NCBI GenBank assembly: GCA_037957365.1 | Contig: JARHVA010001473.1 | Span: forward strand, 545,501-609,500 | Length of the DNA stretch: 64,000 nucleotides | Direction of reading: 5' to 3' | From: Torreya grandis | Taxonomy: Eukaryota > Streptophyta > Pinopsida > Cupressales > Taxaceae | Shown: positions 10,936-23,252 of the stretch, one piece after another | Layout of the letters: each line of letters begins with the position of its first letter | Position numbering within the stretch: position 1 is the first letter of the stretch | Translations under genes and position numbers: made by a program | Notes under the pieces: generated by a model | What the model was told of the DNA's origin: nothing | Database searches by the model: none | Seen by the model: the letters and a program-made list of their open reading frames with translations, nothing else

Positions 10936-13900
10936 TATAAAAGTGCCATGGTGGAGATGATTTGATAATGGAGTTGATGAGTCATCATGAACCTCTCTGG
11001 TGCATTTAAATTATGTAAGGTATTGTTTATTTTCAAGATTTTGAGAATGTTATGAAGGTGTATGGGGGCCTAATTAAAGTCCTTAGAAGCTCTTACAATT
11101 TTTTCACATGTATTGAAATGATATTCACTTGAATTTTCCTCTTAAAGTCATGTGTATGGTCTAAAAGAGGGATATTTAACCTTAAATGTGTACCACTTGA
11201 CCTTGAAGGGCCACTAAACCACCATCCACACCTTCAAGAGCCTTCATGAACTCCATTAGTCTATATTTTGAAGTTTTTCATGCACTAATGACCCATATTT
11301 CACAAAAATTAACACCAATTCCATCAAGATGGATGCCACACATGCTAAAATGTACCTATTCAACCCCTCAATCCATACCATGAACTTTAATACACCACCT
11401 AACTCCAATTTTCCATCCTCCTACTTGATAATAATGTATTATGGTTTGAAACATGAGAAAATACATGAAATTTGTATGTTTTAAGAGTTTTTTGAGTGGT
11501 ACAAATATGTACAATAAATACTAGCTCAGGTGGAATTAGGTGTCTACAAGAGGAGTTCACTAATGGCATGTGTGAAATAAATCAGAGTGTTTGAATGCTT
11601 GAATAACTCAAAACTGATTCATCTTCCCCATGAAGCTCATTGGTAGGCTTAAAGATCACTTCAAGTTTGTGCTTAGTTCATATAGAGGAGAGTGAAAGAG
11701 ATTACAACATATTGGCTAGATAAAGCAAACATGGTCACCTTTCAGTCATGGGCATTGGTAGAAGATTAATCCCTTAGGATATATGAACATTCATTAATAA
11801 GTTAAATTATTTGGTCACCGCTCTCATCTACACAGGCCAAAATAAGGATGATTATCTCATTGTATTTATGGTTTTTTTAATCAAAATGATGATTATTCCT
11901 TATTCCTCAAGTCTTGCAAAGACTTTGCATGGCATCCTTAGCATTTGGATTACACCTATGGGAATATATAGGTGAGAAGCATCCAAACTTCCAGTGTTTA
12001 CAACCTTAAAGCAAGTTTAAATTGTGAGAAGAAATATCTAGTGGATACCCATGAAGGTGAATAGTCTTAAAGGTTCAAAAAAGTGTCTTAAAGTGATTCA
12101 TGCCTCTTTGATTCAATATTTAGATATTCATATAGACCCTTAAATCTCTTATGGTGCCTACAAGTGAAGACTACCTATGTCTCTGAGGTTCACCACAAAA
12201 TAGGGTAGTGTACTATATAATATTGACTTCACGTTCTCAAAACATAGTATAAACACAACATGGAGTGTTATAGTCATGCCAAGGGGTCCATATCTCAAGG
12301 TTTTATAAGCTTAACATAGCCTCCATAATCCTAAAAACAACCAATATACCTTCAAACACCCTCATATCTCTTTTAGTAGAAGTTAAGGTTTAATAACAAG
12401 TGTTAACATTATTTAGAAAGTCATAAGTTTCATCTTCAGACTGTATGTGCCTCATTATTGGCATCTAAGTGTTATGTTTTATTAAGTATATTCATAGGGG
12501 TGTAAAAGGTTATTGTATACAATCTTGGGTGTGTCCTCATAGTTCATTTAAATCCATAAAGGAACCTCTATCATTTTATGACCTTTACATTGTCATTCCA
12601 CCTCTATTATAAACCTTGCACTCTAGTTTAAAAATCCATTCAACCCCACTACCATCACCCATAAGACATCCACCACCATACCCAGGTAAAGTTTATGAGA
12701 TAAATACCTTAAAACTCTTTAGGGTTTTCAAGAACCATCATATCATGAAAAATGAGCCACATAACTATATACAATGTAGAAAGAGTAAATAGTCACCTAC
12801 AGGAAATCACCTAGACTCACTGTGCAAAAGCCCTTCAAGGTCACCATGTATAAAGCATCTCTAAGAATAAGAAGTGAATATAAAAAAATATATAAATATC
12901 TCAATGAGGTGAGTGGGAACATGCTAAATTCATATATCTCAAGTGACTGGGAAGGCTCTCTCCCCACTTATAAACTTGTCCTATTGACCCCTAGGTCAAT
13001 CAACATACATGAACCAATACCTACATTATTGATGACAAGTCTTGAGGTATATATCCTACCTTTAGTATGAGATATCATATGGAAATTAAGGGAGAAGATT
13101 AAAAATAATGGAAAGGTTAAATCATGGAGGTCATCTTACCAAAGGTGGAGAACTTGTAGGAATGTATTTGGAGTGTGTAAAAATCACACAATCAGTCAAG
13201 GTTGCTTGTAATGTGAAAGTGATAGACTAATGAGATTAGTAATGCATATAATATATTAAAATATATTATATAAGGGATAATACATATAATTTTTTTTTAA
13301 AGTATTGATTTGGGGTTCCCCTAAACCATGAAGCTATCTAGTCTGAGTTGTAGACCTAGAAGCATACAAGTAGTGGTATGACTATGTATAGAGGTGTGTT
13401 GGTAGGGTTAGAGGAAATGGGACTTAATTATATGATAAATAATTTAAAAATTATTATTTTTACCTAATTACATATGCACCTACATGTTAATGAATACCCT
13501 TAACACTAGTCTAGGTCTATTAGTTATAAGCCTTTCTCATTTAGGTCTCAAGACCCTACCTCCACCTCATGACAAGTTCAAACCTCAAAATAATTTAAAT
13601 TCAATGTATTATGTGTGGGAGGATTTTTAAAGAATTGGAAAACAAATTTTAAGTAGGGGAGTGCAATGATTTATCTCATAATTGTTTTATCCCTTCCATG
13701 AGCTCTATCTTCTTAGATAGGCATGTCAAGATGCATCTTCAAGCACTCACACCTTTCACCATAGAAAAAACTAGGCATAAGGATCTTAGGGAAAATTAAG
13801 AACCCATATGGACTCAGAATACATAAAATTATTAAAGGTATTATGGGGTTAAATTTTATGAATGAACACTAAGAAGTTAACCTACTCAAATTGCTCAGTA

Positions 13901-15539
13901 GAAAGCTCAAGACACACCTTCCATCACTCCTATCTCCACATGCTCTTTACATGGGATCCTAAGTTATTTATGAGAGATGAAGTGGTTAGTGAGATAAATA
14001 TTCATGGTAATAAGTTTTGGTTTGGAATTACAAAGTATATGAACCATTTTTAAGATGGTGAACCTCTAAAACCCTTCCTAAACCCTGACTGGTACCTAAT
14101 GATATATTGATGCCTCCAAATGCATCAAGATGGAGTATTTTAGCTATGAAATGGTCCTTAATGTCTCCTCAAGTATTATGATAACTCAAATGACCTATTA
14201 ATTGGTATGTTTAGGACACATATTTTATGTATTAGTCCTAAAAAATCTAGTTTAATCTTACAATCAAGGAATTGAGAAGGATTTGCATGAAACATGGGTT
14301 TTTCAAGTGAGAAAGGGTCCCAAAGTCCCTAAATAACCTTATATTAGTCACATATAGTAACCTCCATAACTGATTATCCATGCAAAGAAACTTAGATGTA
14401 TAAGTGAGAGGCACTATTACATACCACAGAAGGAAGATGGCTTAATGATGCCAACATATGTACTCTAAGGACCCTAAAGGATGATTTTCATGATGATAAT
14501 AGTGGATAGGTGACTCAAAACTCTAAGTTAAGGAAAACTCTCAAAGATTTAATAATTAGACATGTTGGTCTAACACCTCCACTGAGACAATGTCATCTAG
14601 AGGTCATAACAAAGGACAAATAGGACATCAAAAGACACATCAAACCTATATAGGAGTGATCATCATGTTTTTTGAGAGGTGTAAGTCACTTTTGGTTGTA
14701 GGAGAGATGTCATAACTGGTCATTATGGCCTAAAAACACCTAAAGACTACTCAAAATACATGTTTCTCACCTAAGAGGCAAATTAACATACACACAACTA
14801 TATGTAAATTTTGCATGGGAGATTGAGGACTTAAAGAGAGGTGAGGGGTTTTGTTTACAAGCATTTAGTGGAATTGGTTTAGAGGTTTAGGCCCTAACCT
14901 CTATGAACCATCGTTAAGAGTCATACACACTCTTAAACCTCATTAAAACCCTAATAAGGACCTAAATGGAGATATTTAAGAAAAAAATAATCCAAATAGA
15001 TGGGAACCACTTTAAAAACACTTGGTTTATATTGTCCACTTAGAGGAGGCCATGCTTATGGTACTTAGTTGTAAGGATAGTGTATGAACACCTCCATAAA
15101 CTATAATTTTTTAGGGTTTTAAGCAAGAAATAAAGTGAAAATCCTGGTCATAGGTTCCAAATAATTAAAAGTGTTGGTTTTAGTCTTGTTTCACCTCTTA
15201 AAATCTATAAATTTCCACCTAACTACATGGAAGTTCCACTACCAACCTTTACCAATCAGCCAGTCTACAAGGCTAGTCAAGATTGCCTAACATGTAAGAA
15301 GAGTAAGTTTGAAAGTGTGATATGTTTTAAAGGGTCTAGATAATGATGTAAAAGGTTATTTAATGTGTTATTCAAGCCTACTTAGATATATTGAAGGTCT
15401 AGTTCAACAATCTGTCACCCAAACTATGGATGGATAGAAGACTAGGCTATTAGCTCATAAGGCCTACTAAACCAACAAGATGAAAGTGATAATTAGTGTA
15501 TAAGGCCATCATAGAGTTAAGTATACATATTAAGACACT
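10936..15539. other. 4.6 kb with nothing nameable; probably old repeat DNA
   Basis: Two short open frames (12822-13070 and 13862-14053) have no recognisable motif, and their surroundings are not open in the same frame. The texture is of decayed noncoding repeat: uniform AT richness, few CG dinucleotides and no strong base skew. I found no partner copy of this stretch elsewhere in the window. Confidence 0.35.
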
Positions 15540-16024
15540 TGTAACTTCCCATTTAATTTATTTTGATCCATGACCATGGACATTATGAATAATTGGGTGG
15601 TTTATTGAACATGGTCAATTTACAGGTATAGGCAGTCACTTAATGCCTCAAGGAAAAGTTTTAATTAAACTAATTTCAATGTTGGTAATTGATGAAGTGA
15701 GAGGGAATTGGATAAATTTGGAGTGAATTGAATATTTATGGGTTAAACCCAAATAAATTTAGACATCAATGCTCGAAATAAATAATTTAAAGTACATATC
15801 TACTTAAGCAATGTATAGGAGAGCGAGGGAGATTATTGTAACTGCTGCATGGCCCCTATGGCCTCTTCATGACCTTTTATATGCCTATATTCCTTTGTCT
15901 CTATTATGTATAAATATATATATTAAGGAATTGAGTTCTTTTTTTTCATTCCTTGATTGGGTGTAGCAAATGTCTACTAAAATTATATCTTTCACCTTCA
16001 ATCAATAGAGAAAGAATTGTTACA
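15540..16024 (+). repeat. Probable LTR (unpaired), TGTAAC...GTTACA ends
   Basis: The segment starts TGTAACTTCCC and ends GTTACA, giving perfect 6-bp terminal inverted repeats of the TG...CA type. A tataaatatatat box sits near 15907-15920. The bases outside (acact before, aactt after) are not a convincing target duplication, so it is unlikely to be an intact solo LTR. It lies upstream of element A and could be its 5' LTR, but no matching 3' LTR was found after 28990 and no clear primer site follows. Confidence 0.45.
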
Positions 16025-16839
16025 AACTTCTTTATGAGCATTAGTGTGTGTTATGATTGTTGGTTTATAGAAAAGTATGAGGTTGATCTTATTTTTTAGG
16101 TCCTTTATTTCACCTAATGTCATACTAACATCTTATACAGGTCATATGAAGTGTTGATAGGTAGTAGTGGTGTTGAAGACTAAGTTGATTGGTAGTGTTT
16201 CATGCATACCTTTATTATTTTACCTTCAAGTTGCAAACTATCTACCTAACCTCCATATAAACTACTTATATTTAGGACTATGTCAAGAAGATTAGTTAGT
16301 TACTTGTATTCAATTATATTCATAAGTATGTTTAAAGATTAGTCAATAGAGGATAAGTGAACATTAGTTCATCACCACCCCTAGTGTAGGTTTTCCTTTC
16401 AAGTTTTCATCTTAACTCTTTTCATCCCAACATAAGTAGGTCTTATAAGAAGAGTTTAATTTGATATATAAAGGGATATAATCCCATAACCTAGAGGTTT
16501 GGTCTAAATATAGGTAACCCACAACCTTTAGGCCAATCCTATTTTGGTTTAAATTTCAAGAAAAATTGAACAATCTCTTTTAAAGGGTGTAACTTGGATT
16601 TTTAATACCAAGCACTCCTAATATAAACATTGGTTTTCCATCCCTAAATAAAAAATGTTCTTTCATTAAAAAATAATTAATTTTATTCACTACCTCTTCT
16701 AATGAAATAAATTCCCAATTAGAATTATGGCTATATGAATAATTAGGTATAGATGAATAGTCATTAACATAACCAACATTTAATGCCCTCTAATTCTACA
16801 ATTACATAAGGAGCTAATTATACCAAAGTAGAACTGGAA
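16025..16839. other. Possible leader of element A, no gene
   Basis: About 0.8 kb between the probable LTR and the first gag-like frame of element A. I see no coding frame and no convincing primer binding site. A 5' leader is the natural reading by position only. Confidence 0.3.
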
Positions 16840-17607
16840 TCCATACAAATAATGGTACAAAAATTGAACAATAACTTCTTGAACATGGAGAGGAAGATGG
16901 GTAAAACTACTAGCCAAAATAATAACCAGAATTCTATATTTCAAAAATACAACAAACCCTTCAACCGATATATGAATAATATAGAGCATCAAACCAATAA
17001 GTTACAAGAAATCAACATAGTTAAAAATCCCTACCCAATTGGTGTAGAGTCCATAATACATCACAACATGGTGAAATTTAATGTGTATAATTCTGTGTAG
17101 CATTTGAGATATTCCAAAGGGAAATGGTAAGACATGACTTGATGAATAATGCACCAAAGTTTTACCCAGAAGATAGTTCTTTAAACATCACAATGGTATT
17201 TGAAATACATGAGTCCTTCTTCCTAGAAGAAGATGACAATGGATTAGAGGATAAATATGATGACATACATGCTTTCTAGTAGTATCAAAAGGTTAATTAC
17301 AATCTAAAGAACAAACAACCTTTCACAATGTTTACCCCTCTAAATAATATTATATTCCATTGAATCCAAGGGGTGGCAACAATCCACCTCCCCAAAAGGG
17401 AATGAATATCCCTAGAATAAAGAAGAGTAAAGAAAAGGAGCATATAACATTGTTGAAGATATGAAGAATACTAAGGCCAACATTAATCTTCATGAATTAT
17501 TTTATATCACTGAACAAAATGAGCTCTTGTGGAGGTATATTATAGGGAATGAAACTGTAAAAAAGACAAAGGTTTCTCACACCAATGTTATATAAAAAAG
17601 TAAACTA
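16840..17607 (+). pseudogene. gag: Element A gag C-terminal part and linker
   Basis: An 83-codon frame (16852-17100) is rich in Asn, Gln and Lys (MVQKLNNNFLNMERKMGK). Decayed sequence follows that includes YNLKNKQPFTMFTP, matching the YNLRSK-type linker found ahead of protease in plant gypsy polyproteins, and then HITLLKI. The capsid core is not recognisable, so only the tail of gag is supported. Stops occur throughout. Confidence 0.45.
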
Positions 17608-18000
17608 GAACTACCACCTTTTTTATTGACTATTAGAGTGTTTGGAAAGAATATACAAATTTATTTATTCAATTATGGAGATTCATCCAAGGTGATGCCA
17701 ACTTTAATTTGATAAAATTTGTGTTTGACTCTAAGCCCATAAAAGAGGATAGTTTCACAACTGGATAAAACAATGGTGCCTATAATAGGAGAACTAAATG
17801 ATCTACACATCCAAGTGGCATCTAATCCATGATTATAAATGATAATTAACATACTTTTATGGGATATCTTGGAAGGATATGGACTCCTCCTTATTAGAGA
17901 TTGGTTTAAGACTTTTATTGGGTATATAGCAATGAACTTCTCCCACATTTGGTTACAATGGAGAGGTGTTTCAAACCATATTTAAATTTATCAAGAGCCA
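17608..18000 (+). pseudogene. pol: Element A aspartic protease, active site damaged
   Basis: In one frame the sequence reads PPFLLTIRVFGKNIQIYL, then FNYGDSSKVMPTL where a [LI]IDxGSS-type active site is expected, then MVPIIGELNDLHIQVASNP and a LLIRDW block near the C-terminus corresponding to the IILGRDW region of gypsy proteases. The catalytic Asp position is occupied by Asn, so the enzyme would be inactive. The length of about 130 codons suits the family. The archaeal-type RNase H block follows after about 130 bases. Confidence 0.6.
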
Positions 18001-18129
18001 AGAATGAAGTACCTAATTTATAAATAAAATAAAAATAATTAATAATTAATATATAAATCTCCTAACCTTATTATTTATACCTTTACTATAAAACATGAGG
18101 TACAAAAACTAGAAGTCCAGGGACCTTCT

Positions 18130-18560
18130 AGTTATGGACTCTCCACTTTGACAGTGCAAGATCCAAGCAAGGATCAGGCATTGGCATTGAATTGATGGAA
18201 ACAAAAGGAAATAAATACTTGGAATCATATATAATATAATTAAATTTTACCAAAAATAGATAAGAATATGAGGTACTAATTTTTGGATTATATTTTGCTC
18301 TCAAAAATAATGTTAAACAACTGTTAATTTATGGAGATTCAGAACTGGTAGTAAATCAGGTCAAGAACAAATACAAGTGAAATTTATCATATATAAAGAG
18401 GTAAAAACATAGATCCTAGGATTAAATTGAGTATTTTTAAACATGTAATATAGTTTACATTATTATATATTAGAATCAAGTTATAGATTTATTGGTTGCT
18501 TCAGCTACCAATTTGGCACCTCTACAAGATTCCAAGGTACAAAGATTCTCCATTGAGCTA
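18130..18560 (+). pseudogene. pol: Element A archaeal-type RNase H, located before RT
   Basis: The frame reads LHFDSARSKQGSGIGIEL, then EYEVLIFGLYFALKNNV, then IYGDSELVVNQVKNKYK, and closes with SATNLAPLQDSKVQRFS. This is the type I (archaeal-like) RNase H signature, with Asp in FDSA, Glu in EYEV and Asp in GDSE. Three stops interrupt it, two of them where Gln is expected (TAA for CAA). A connector with YPSIPYNVKYL and LFNDDQNIIYFL leads directly into the RT linker, so the domain is in its original place. As far as I recall, pol proteins with this order exist in plant databases. It differs from B and C, where the domain follows RT and RNase H. Confidence 0.7.
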
Positions 18561-18839
18561 GTACCTTATCCATCTATTCCTTACAATGTGAAATATTTAT
18601 AATTATTTAATGATGACCAAAATATCATCTATTTCTTGATTAACTTAGGTAAATTTAAGTCTCAAATAATTGATGACAAGGAGATTAGTTACCTATGCCA
18701 AGAGTAATTTGGGGAAGGAGTCATTCAACTAAATGAAAATATCCTCCCTTTAAGAATAATTTTCTTATAAAAGAAATTTGATTTGGATCCTCAAGATCAA
18801 TATAAAAGTTATCCAAAATAAAATGAATCTAAATTCAAA

Positions 18840-19767
18840 AGGGAGAACCTAGGAGATGAATATGACCCATGTTATGTTAATATTGGTCTCAGCTACACTT
18901 TATAGGAAAGGGAAAGGGTGACAAATCTACTCACCCAATATAAGGATTGTATTGAATGGAAATATAAATACTTGAAGGTTTTAAACCTAAGATTAATTAC
19001 CTATACAATCCCACTAAATTTTGACCACAAACCATTTAGGCAAAGAATAGAGGCTAGTAAATAGTATCTTAGAACCTCTTATTCAAAAGGAATTCAAAAA
19101 GTTGCTAAGTGAAAAAATAGTTTTCCTTATCAAACATTCTACTTGGGTGGCTAATTTAATTACTTTTAGGAATAAGAGTGGGTAAATTATAATTTATTTT
19201 AATTTAAAAAACTTTAATAAATTTTCTAATAAAGATATTTATCTATTGCCCTCCGTAGATGAGGTTATGTAGATAGTGAGTGGTTCAAGAATGATGTCCT
19301 TCTTAGATGGATTCTTAGGATATAACTAGGTGCCAGTAGAGTCAAAGGATATAATGAAGACAAAATTATCCACTAATTGGGGTACATATTTATATAAGAG
19401 TTTTCCATTTTCATTAATTAATGTAGATTCCACCTTTCAACAAGCCATGGACCACATGTTCCAAGGGCTGGTAGGTAAATGTATAATAATTTACATGGAT
19501 GACCTCATGATTTTATCAAAGGCAAAGGATTGGTCATGAAAGATACCTATAGTCAATATTTTAAAGTTTAGAAGGATTGTCATCTCATTGAACCCCAAGA
19601 AGAGAATATTTAAAGTCATAAAAGTTAAGCTCTTAGTTCACATCATCATCAAAGATGAAATTAGAATTGACTCAAATAGAATTCAGGGGATATCAAAAAT
19701 TACATTCCCAAATAGAAAAAAGGAACTCAATTATTTCTTTGGGAAAATAAATTTCATGAGAAAGTTT
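18840..19767 (+). pseudogene. pol: Element A reverse transcriptase (YMDD kept)
   Basis: Blocks in order: the pre-RT linker YVNIGLS with LLTQYKDCIEWKY, ILEPLIQKEFKKLLSEKIV, STWVANLITFRNKSG, the VSGSRMMSFLDGFLGYN block containing the first catalytic Asp (DGF), TNWGTYLYKSFPFSLINV, AMDHMFQGLVGKCIIIYMDDL with the catalytic Y-M-D-D at 19492-19503, and LNPKKRIFKV. The reading ends at LNYFFGKINFMRKFIS, the hinge between RT and RNase H, exactly where the copia element is inserted. Stops occur at GYN*V and a few other points. The catalytic residues are intact, but the frame is dead. Confidence 0.85.
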
Positions 19768-19772
19768 ATATC
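19768..19772 (+). repeat. Left 5-bp target-site duplication of the copia element
   Basis: ATATC immediately before the LTR start TGTTAGAA. The same five bases follow the right LTR at 27140-27144. Confidence 0.9.
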
Positions 19773-20625
19773 TGTTAGAAATATTATCATTGATGTCAAA
19801 GGTCTAGTATTATTGGTGATAAAGGCCCCATTACATTTAATGGTGTTTTTAATATTCATATCTTGTATAATGTGTGTTAATATTTATTTAATATTAATGA
19901 ATATATTTTTGGTTTCATATAAGTTAAAAGAGGTCCCATGGATAAGTCAAAGAGTCATGGAGTAAAAGATGAAAGAGGAATGGGATGTATTTTCTCATGA
20001 AGACTCATCTTGAGGAATTCCAAGAGTCACCATGTGAAGATAAAAGAGGTATGACATATTTTTCCATGAAGGGACACTTTGAGGATGCAAAATTTCATCA
20101 AGATAAAGACAAAAGAGGAAATGATTATTTTGCTTATGAAGGGTCACCATATGACTTTTCAAATGCAAGGATATGAAGGGTCATGCAAGTTTGGTTCCAT
20201 TTTCTATGAGGATTGAAGGGTCACAAAAGGTGAATGCTAAAGGTCATTTGGAAAGATATAAATAAAGGCTTGAGAAGCCATTTGTAATATGCAAGAGAGT
20301 ACATGGTTTGTGTTTATTTTCAAAGAGAGAAAAACAAGAGATATTGTAGATTTATATTATTTGTTGAGTAAGCAATATTGAGAGATAGTTGAGTTTTATA
20401 CACAAGAGGGGTTGGTGCTCCTGTGGGTTGGAGCTCACAAATATTTGGAAGGGGTTGGTCTTCCTATGGATTGGTTCTCATAAATATTTGTTGTGTTAGT
20501 GCTCGATAAAGGGGTTGGTGATCCTGTAAGTTGGTGCTTATGAACTTTGTATTTTGAGTTAGTGCTCATTCATATACTTGAGATTGTTCTCTATGGTTTT
20601 TCCCACTTTTGATTTCCACGTAAAA

Positions 20626-20719
<94 letters not shown>

Positions 20720-20856
20720 GTGGTGCAAATTATTGTTTTAGTTTTATTTCATATCTTGAATGTGCGATTAAGTGGTTAAAGAAAAGAAATCAGATTAAGT
20801 AAAAGATATATAATATATTGAATCACCCCCCCTCTTAGTATATTTTGTGCTTAAAA
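19773..20856 (+). repeat. 5' LTR of the copia element
   Basis: It starts TGTTAGAA and ends gcttaaaa (the terminal CA is mutated here but kept as ttaaca in the right LTR). It contains repeated phrases built on ggggttggtgctc between about 20406 and 20560, and a (CT)43 tract. Compared with the right LTR it has one extra phrase unit of about 48 bases near 20442-20490 and a longer CT tract. Confidence 0.9.
20631..20716 (+). repeat. (CT)43 microsatellite inside the 5' LTR
   Basis: An uninterrupted CT run of 86 bases. The corresponding position of the right LTR has a 64-base run (26937-27000). Since the LTRs were identical on insertion, the difference arose afterwards. Confidence 0.97.
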
Positions 20857-20858
20857 AT

Positions 20859-20870
20859 TGGTATCAGAGT
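20859..20870 (+). promoter_or_regulatory. Primer binding site, initiator Met tRNA type
   Basis: tggtatcagagt lies two bases after the LTR end. It matches the standard plant copia primer site TGGTATCAGAGC at 11 of 12 positions. Confidence 0.9.
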
Positions 20871-20878
20871 AGTTCTTT

Positions 20879-21760
20879 TTGAAAAAAATTTACAGCTTGA
20901 AGGTAGATCAGGAAAGCATGATGGCTAGATCACATGAAGGATTCTCTACAAATAAGGCACCTTTTTTTGATGGGATGAATTATGTTTTTTGGAGCATAAG
21001 GATGAAGAATTATTTGATGGCCCTTAGATTCAACATATTTCAAGCAATGGTGGAGGAACATGAAGAGCCACAGACACTTGTAACTACTCTAGCAAGAAAG
21101 AAGGCAAGTAAAAATAATGCTAAAACTTTAAATGTTATTTTATGTAGTTTATGTGAATCAAAATTTGTTAAATTTATGCAATGTAAATCTTCTCATGAAA
21201 TCTGGGTAAAAATTGAGAATATTTACAAAGGTGATGGAAAGGTTCAACAAGGTAAGCTTTAGACTTTCAGAAGATAGTTTGAGAGTTTGAAGATGGAAGA
21301 AGAAGAAAATATAGAAAGTTATATTTTGTAGGTTGATCAAAAAGTTTATCAGATTCAAGGTCTTGGAGAAAATTTATAAGGATCAATTGTGGTTCAAATT
21401 TTTTTGAGATCTCTACCATTGAGATATGATACAAAAGTTTCAACAATTGAAGAGATGAAGAATTTAGCCAAGCTAAAGATGGACGAGCTTCATGGTATTC
21501 TTAAGGCATATGAGATACAGACTAAATAAGATAAAACCTCAAAAAGAGAAGCTATTTTCAAGACATCAAAGAAAGAGAAGGCTAAGATTCAAGAATCAAG
21601 TGATAGTTTTAGTGATGATGAAGATGACAATAGAGCTCTATTCATTCATAAACTGAAAAAGGGCACAAGTAAATATCAAGGAGAATTAACTTTTAAATAT
21701 TTTAATTATGGAAATATTAGACATTTTGTAGCTAATTGACCAAATAAGGGTAATGATGAC
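20879..21760 (+). pseudogene. gag: Copia gag with destroyed zinc knuckle
   Basis: The frame opens soon after the primer site and reads APFFDGMNYVFWSIRMKNYL, the standard start of plant copia gag (FDGxNYxxWxxxM). The helical capsid part follows, with LCSLCESKFVKFMQCKSSHEIW. The first frame closes at 21262 and the reading continues with stops. At about 21697-21741 a CCHC zinc knuckle is recognisable as YFNYGNIRHFVAN followed by a stop: two Cys positions read Tyr and the last Cys reads TGA. Gag would form the particle that packages the element RNA. This copy cannot. Confidence 0.75.
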
Positions 21761-22499
21761 AATGAAGAAGGAAAGTCTACATACAAGAAGAATTTCAAAG
21801 GTAAATTCAAGAAAAAGAGTTTGTATTCTAAATATCCTAGCTCAGTCAAAGATAGTGGAGTCATTGATTTAGAAGAAGAAGAGATTCTATTCATGGCCAT
21901 ACATGAAGATTCCTCCACAAGAAAAAGTTTAGATGATCAATAAGAATAACATGATGAAGCAAAAGTGAATCTATAAGGATAACTCATTTGTGCCTTAGAA
22001 AAGTTAAAAGCTCTTGAAAAGAAAAATTGAAGATTAAAGCTCCAGATCAAAAAAATTAAAAGGAGTTAAAATAAATAATTAAAGATGTACAAGCACACTT
22101 TGAATAAGTCAAAAATAATAAATAATATATAACATCATAGTTGAAAATATTAAGTAAGGAATGTGAAAGGTATGTTATTTAAATTGCTTATTTAAAAGCA
22201 GATCTTGAGAAAACAAATAAAGTAATCAATGATAGAGTAGCCAATGATTCAAAATTTGAGAATACCACTAATATGTTGAATAAGATATTAGAAAATCAAA
22301 GATCAATGTTAGATAAGATAGGTATTGGATTTGAAAAAGAGAAAGAGGAGATCACTACTTTCACAAACAAATAAAAAAGGAAAGAGCTATGTTGAAGCTC
22401 TTACAAAAGAAGAAATAAAAAAAGAAGTTAAGAATACAGAGGACATCTCAAACAAAGAAGGCTAAAGAGAATAGAGCTACAAAAGGAAATATGTCCAGA

Positions 22500-22765
22500 G
22501 ATACACAAATAAGTCCTATTTATATGGTTACTATTTTTATTGTAATGGATATGGTCATAATAAAATAGAATTTCAAAAAAGGGCTAACAATTTCAAAAAT
22601 AAGGAGAAGGAAATTTATATAGAGTCACGCATATGCCAAAACTCTTTTTCTCCTCTATTAGGATTTAATGAAGAATCCATAATATGTTACAAGTGAAAAA
22701 ACTTTAGACACATATCTTGGTATTATAGAAGCATGTTTGAGTCAGTCAAGAAGGACTAAATTTTC
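22500..22765 (+). pseudogene. gag: Copia gag/pol linker with further zinc-knuckle remnants
   Basis: At about 22527 one frame reads FYCNGYGHNKIEF, and at about 22683 it reads CYK*KNFRHISWYY, where the second Cys codon is TGA. Both are C-x2-C-x4-H-x4-C knuckles with one or two Cys lost. The stretch 21761-22500 between the knuckles is Lys/Glu/Asn-rich and broken by many stops, as in coiled linkers of long copia gags. Confidence 0.55.
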
Positions 22766-22831
22766 AAGGCTCCATTCATCAAGAAGAAAGTTTAGATAGG
22801 TTCATGGCAAAAGAAACAACTTAAAAAATCT

Positions 22832-23239
22832 ATGTTAGTGCATATAGCTTTACATGTAAGAAATGAAGAAAAGCCATGGTTCATTTATAGTGGATGTTTG
22901 AGGCAAATTATAAGAGACAATATCAAGTTCATAACCTTGAATAAGATCAATGGTGGCATTGTGAAATTTGGAGACAATACTATTGCTAGAATTTCTAGCA
23001 AAGGTACACTAAGTTTGGATAATGGTAGAAATAAAACTAAAAATGTTTTGTATGTAGAATGTCTTAAGCATAATATTTTGAGTGTAACTCAAATGTGTGA
23101 TTATGGGAACACACTAAAGTTTTATGTAGAAGGTTATGAAATTAGAAGAAAAGATTCAGATGTGTTGGTTACAAATGCTCAGAGACAGGCAATAATTTGT
23201 ATATGCTATCAGACATCAAAGGTCAAAGATGTTGTCTGA
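22832..23239 (+). pseudogene. pol: Copia aspartic protease, catalytic Asp replaced
   Basis: A 135-codon frame without stops. It contains WFIYSGCLRQI where copia proteases have W-x-x-D-S-G-C: the catalytic Asp is Tyr (TAT), so the enzyme would be inactive. It continues with GGIVKFGDNTIARISSKGT, NVLYVECLKHNILSVTQM and CDYGNTLKFY, all in the family order. The gag-pre-integrase block follows (IWLWHRRMGHINFENI, 23253-23420), with CEPC*HGK corresponding to its Cys/His zinc finger. Confidence 0.8.
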
Positions 23240-23252
23240 GTTAGATTGAAGA

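Noticed and set aside
12822..14053. Two plus-strand open frames as genes
   Set aside because: No recognisable motif, no context and no conservation that could be judged here.
15535..16029. Solo LTR with target-site duplication
   Set aside because: Flanking pentamers acact and aactt do not match well enough.
18130..18560. RNase H block in A as a fragment inserted from a B- or C-type element
   Set aside because: The connector into the RT linker is continuous, and the residues differ from both B and C; an original position is more likely.
20578..20802. Open frame with a Ser-Leu repeat over the CT run (and two similar frames at 26797-27062)
   Set aside because: It is only the translation of the (CT)n microsatellite in the copia LTRs; no coding evidence on either side.
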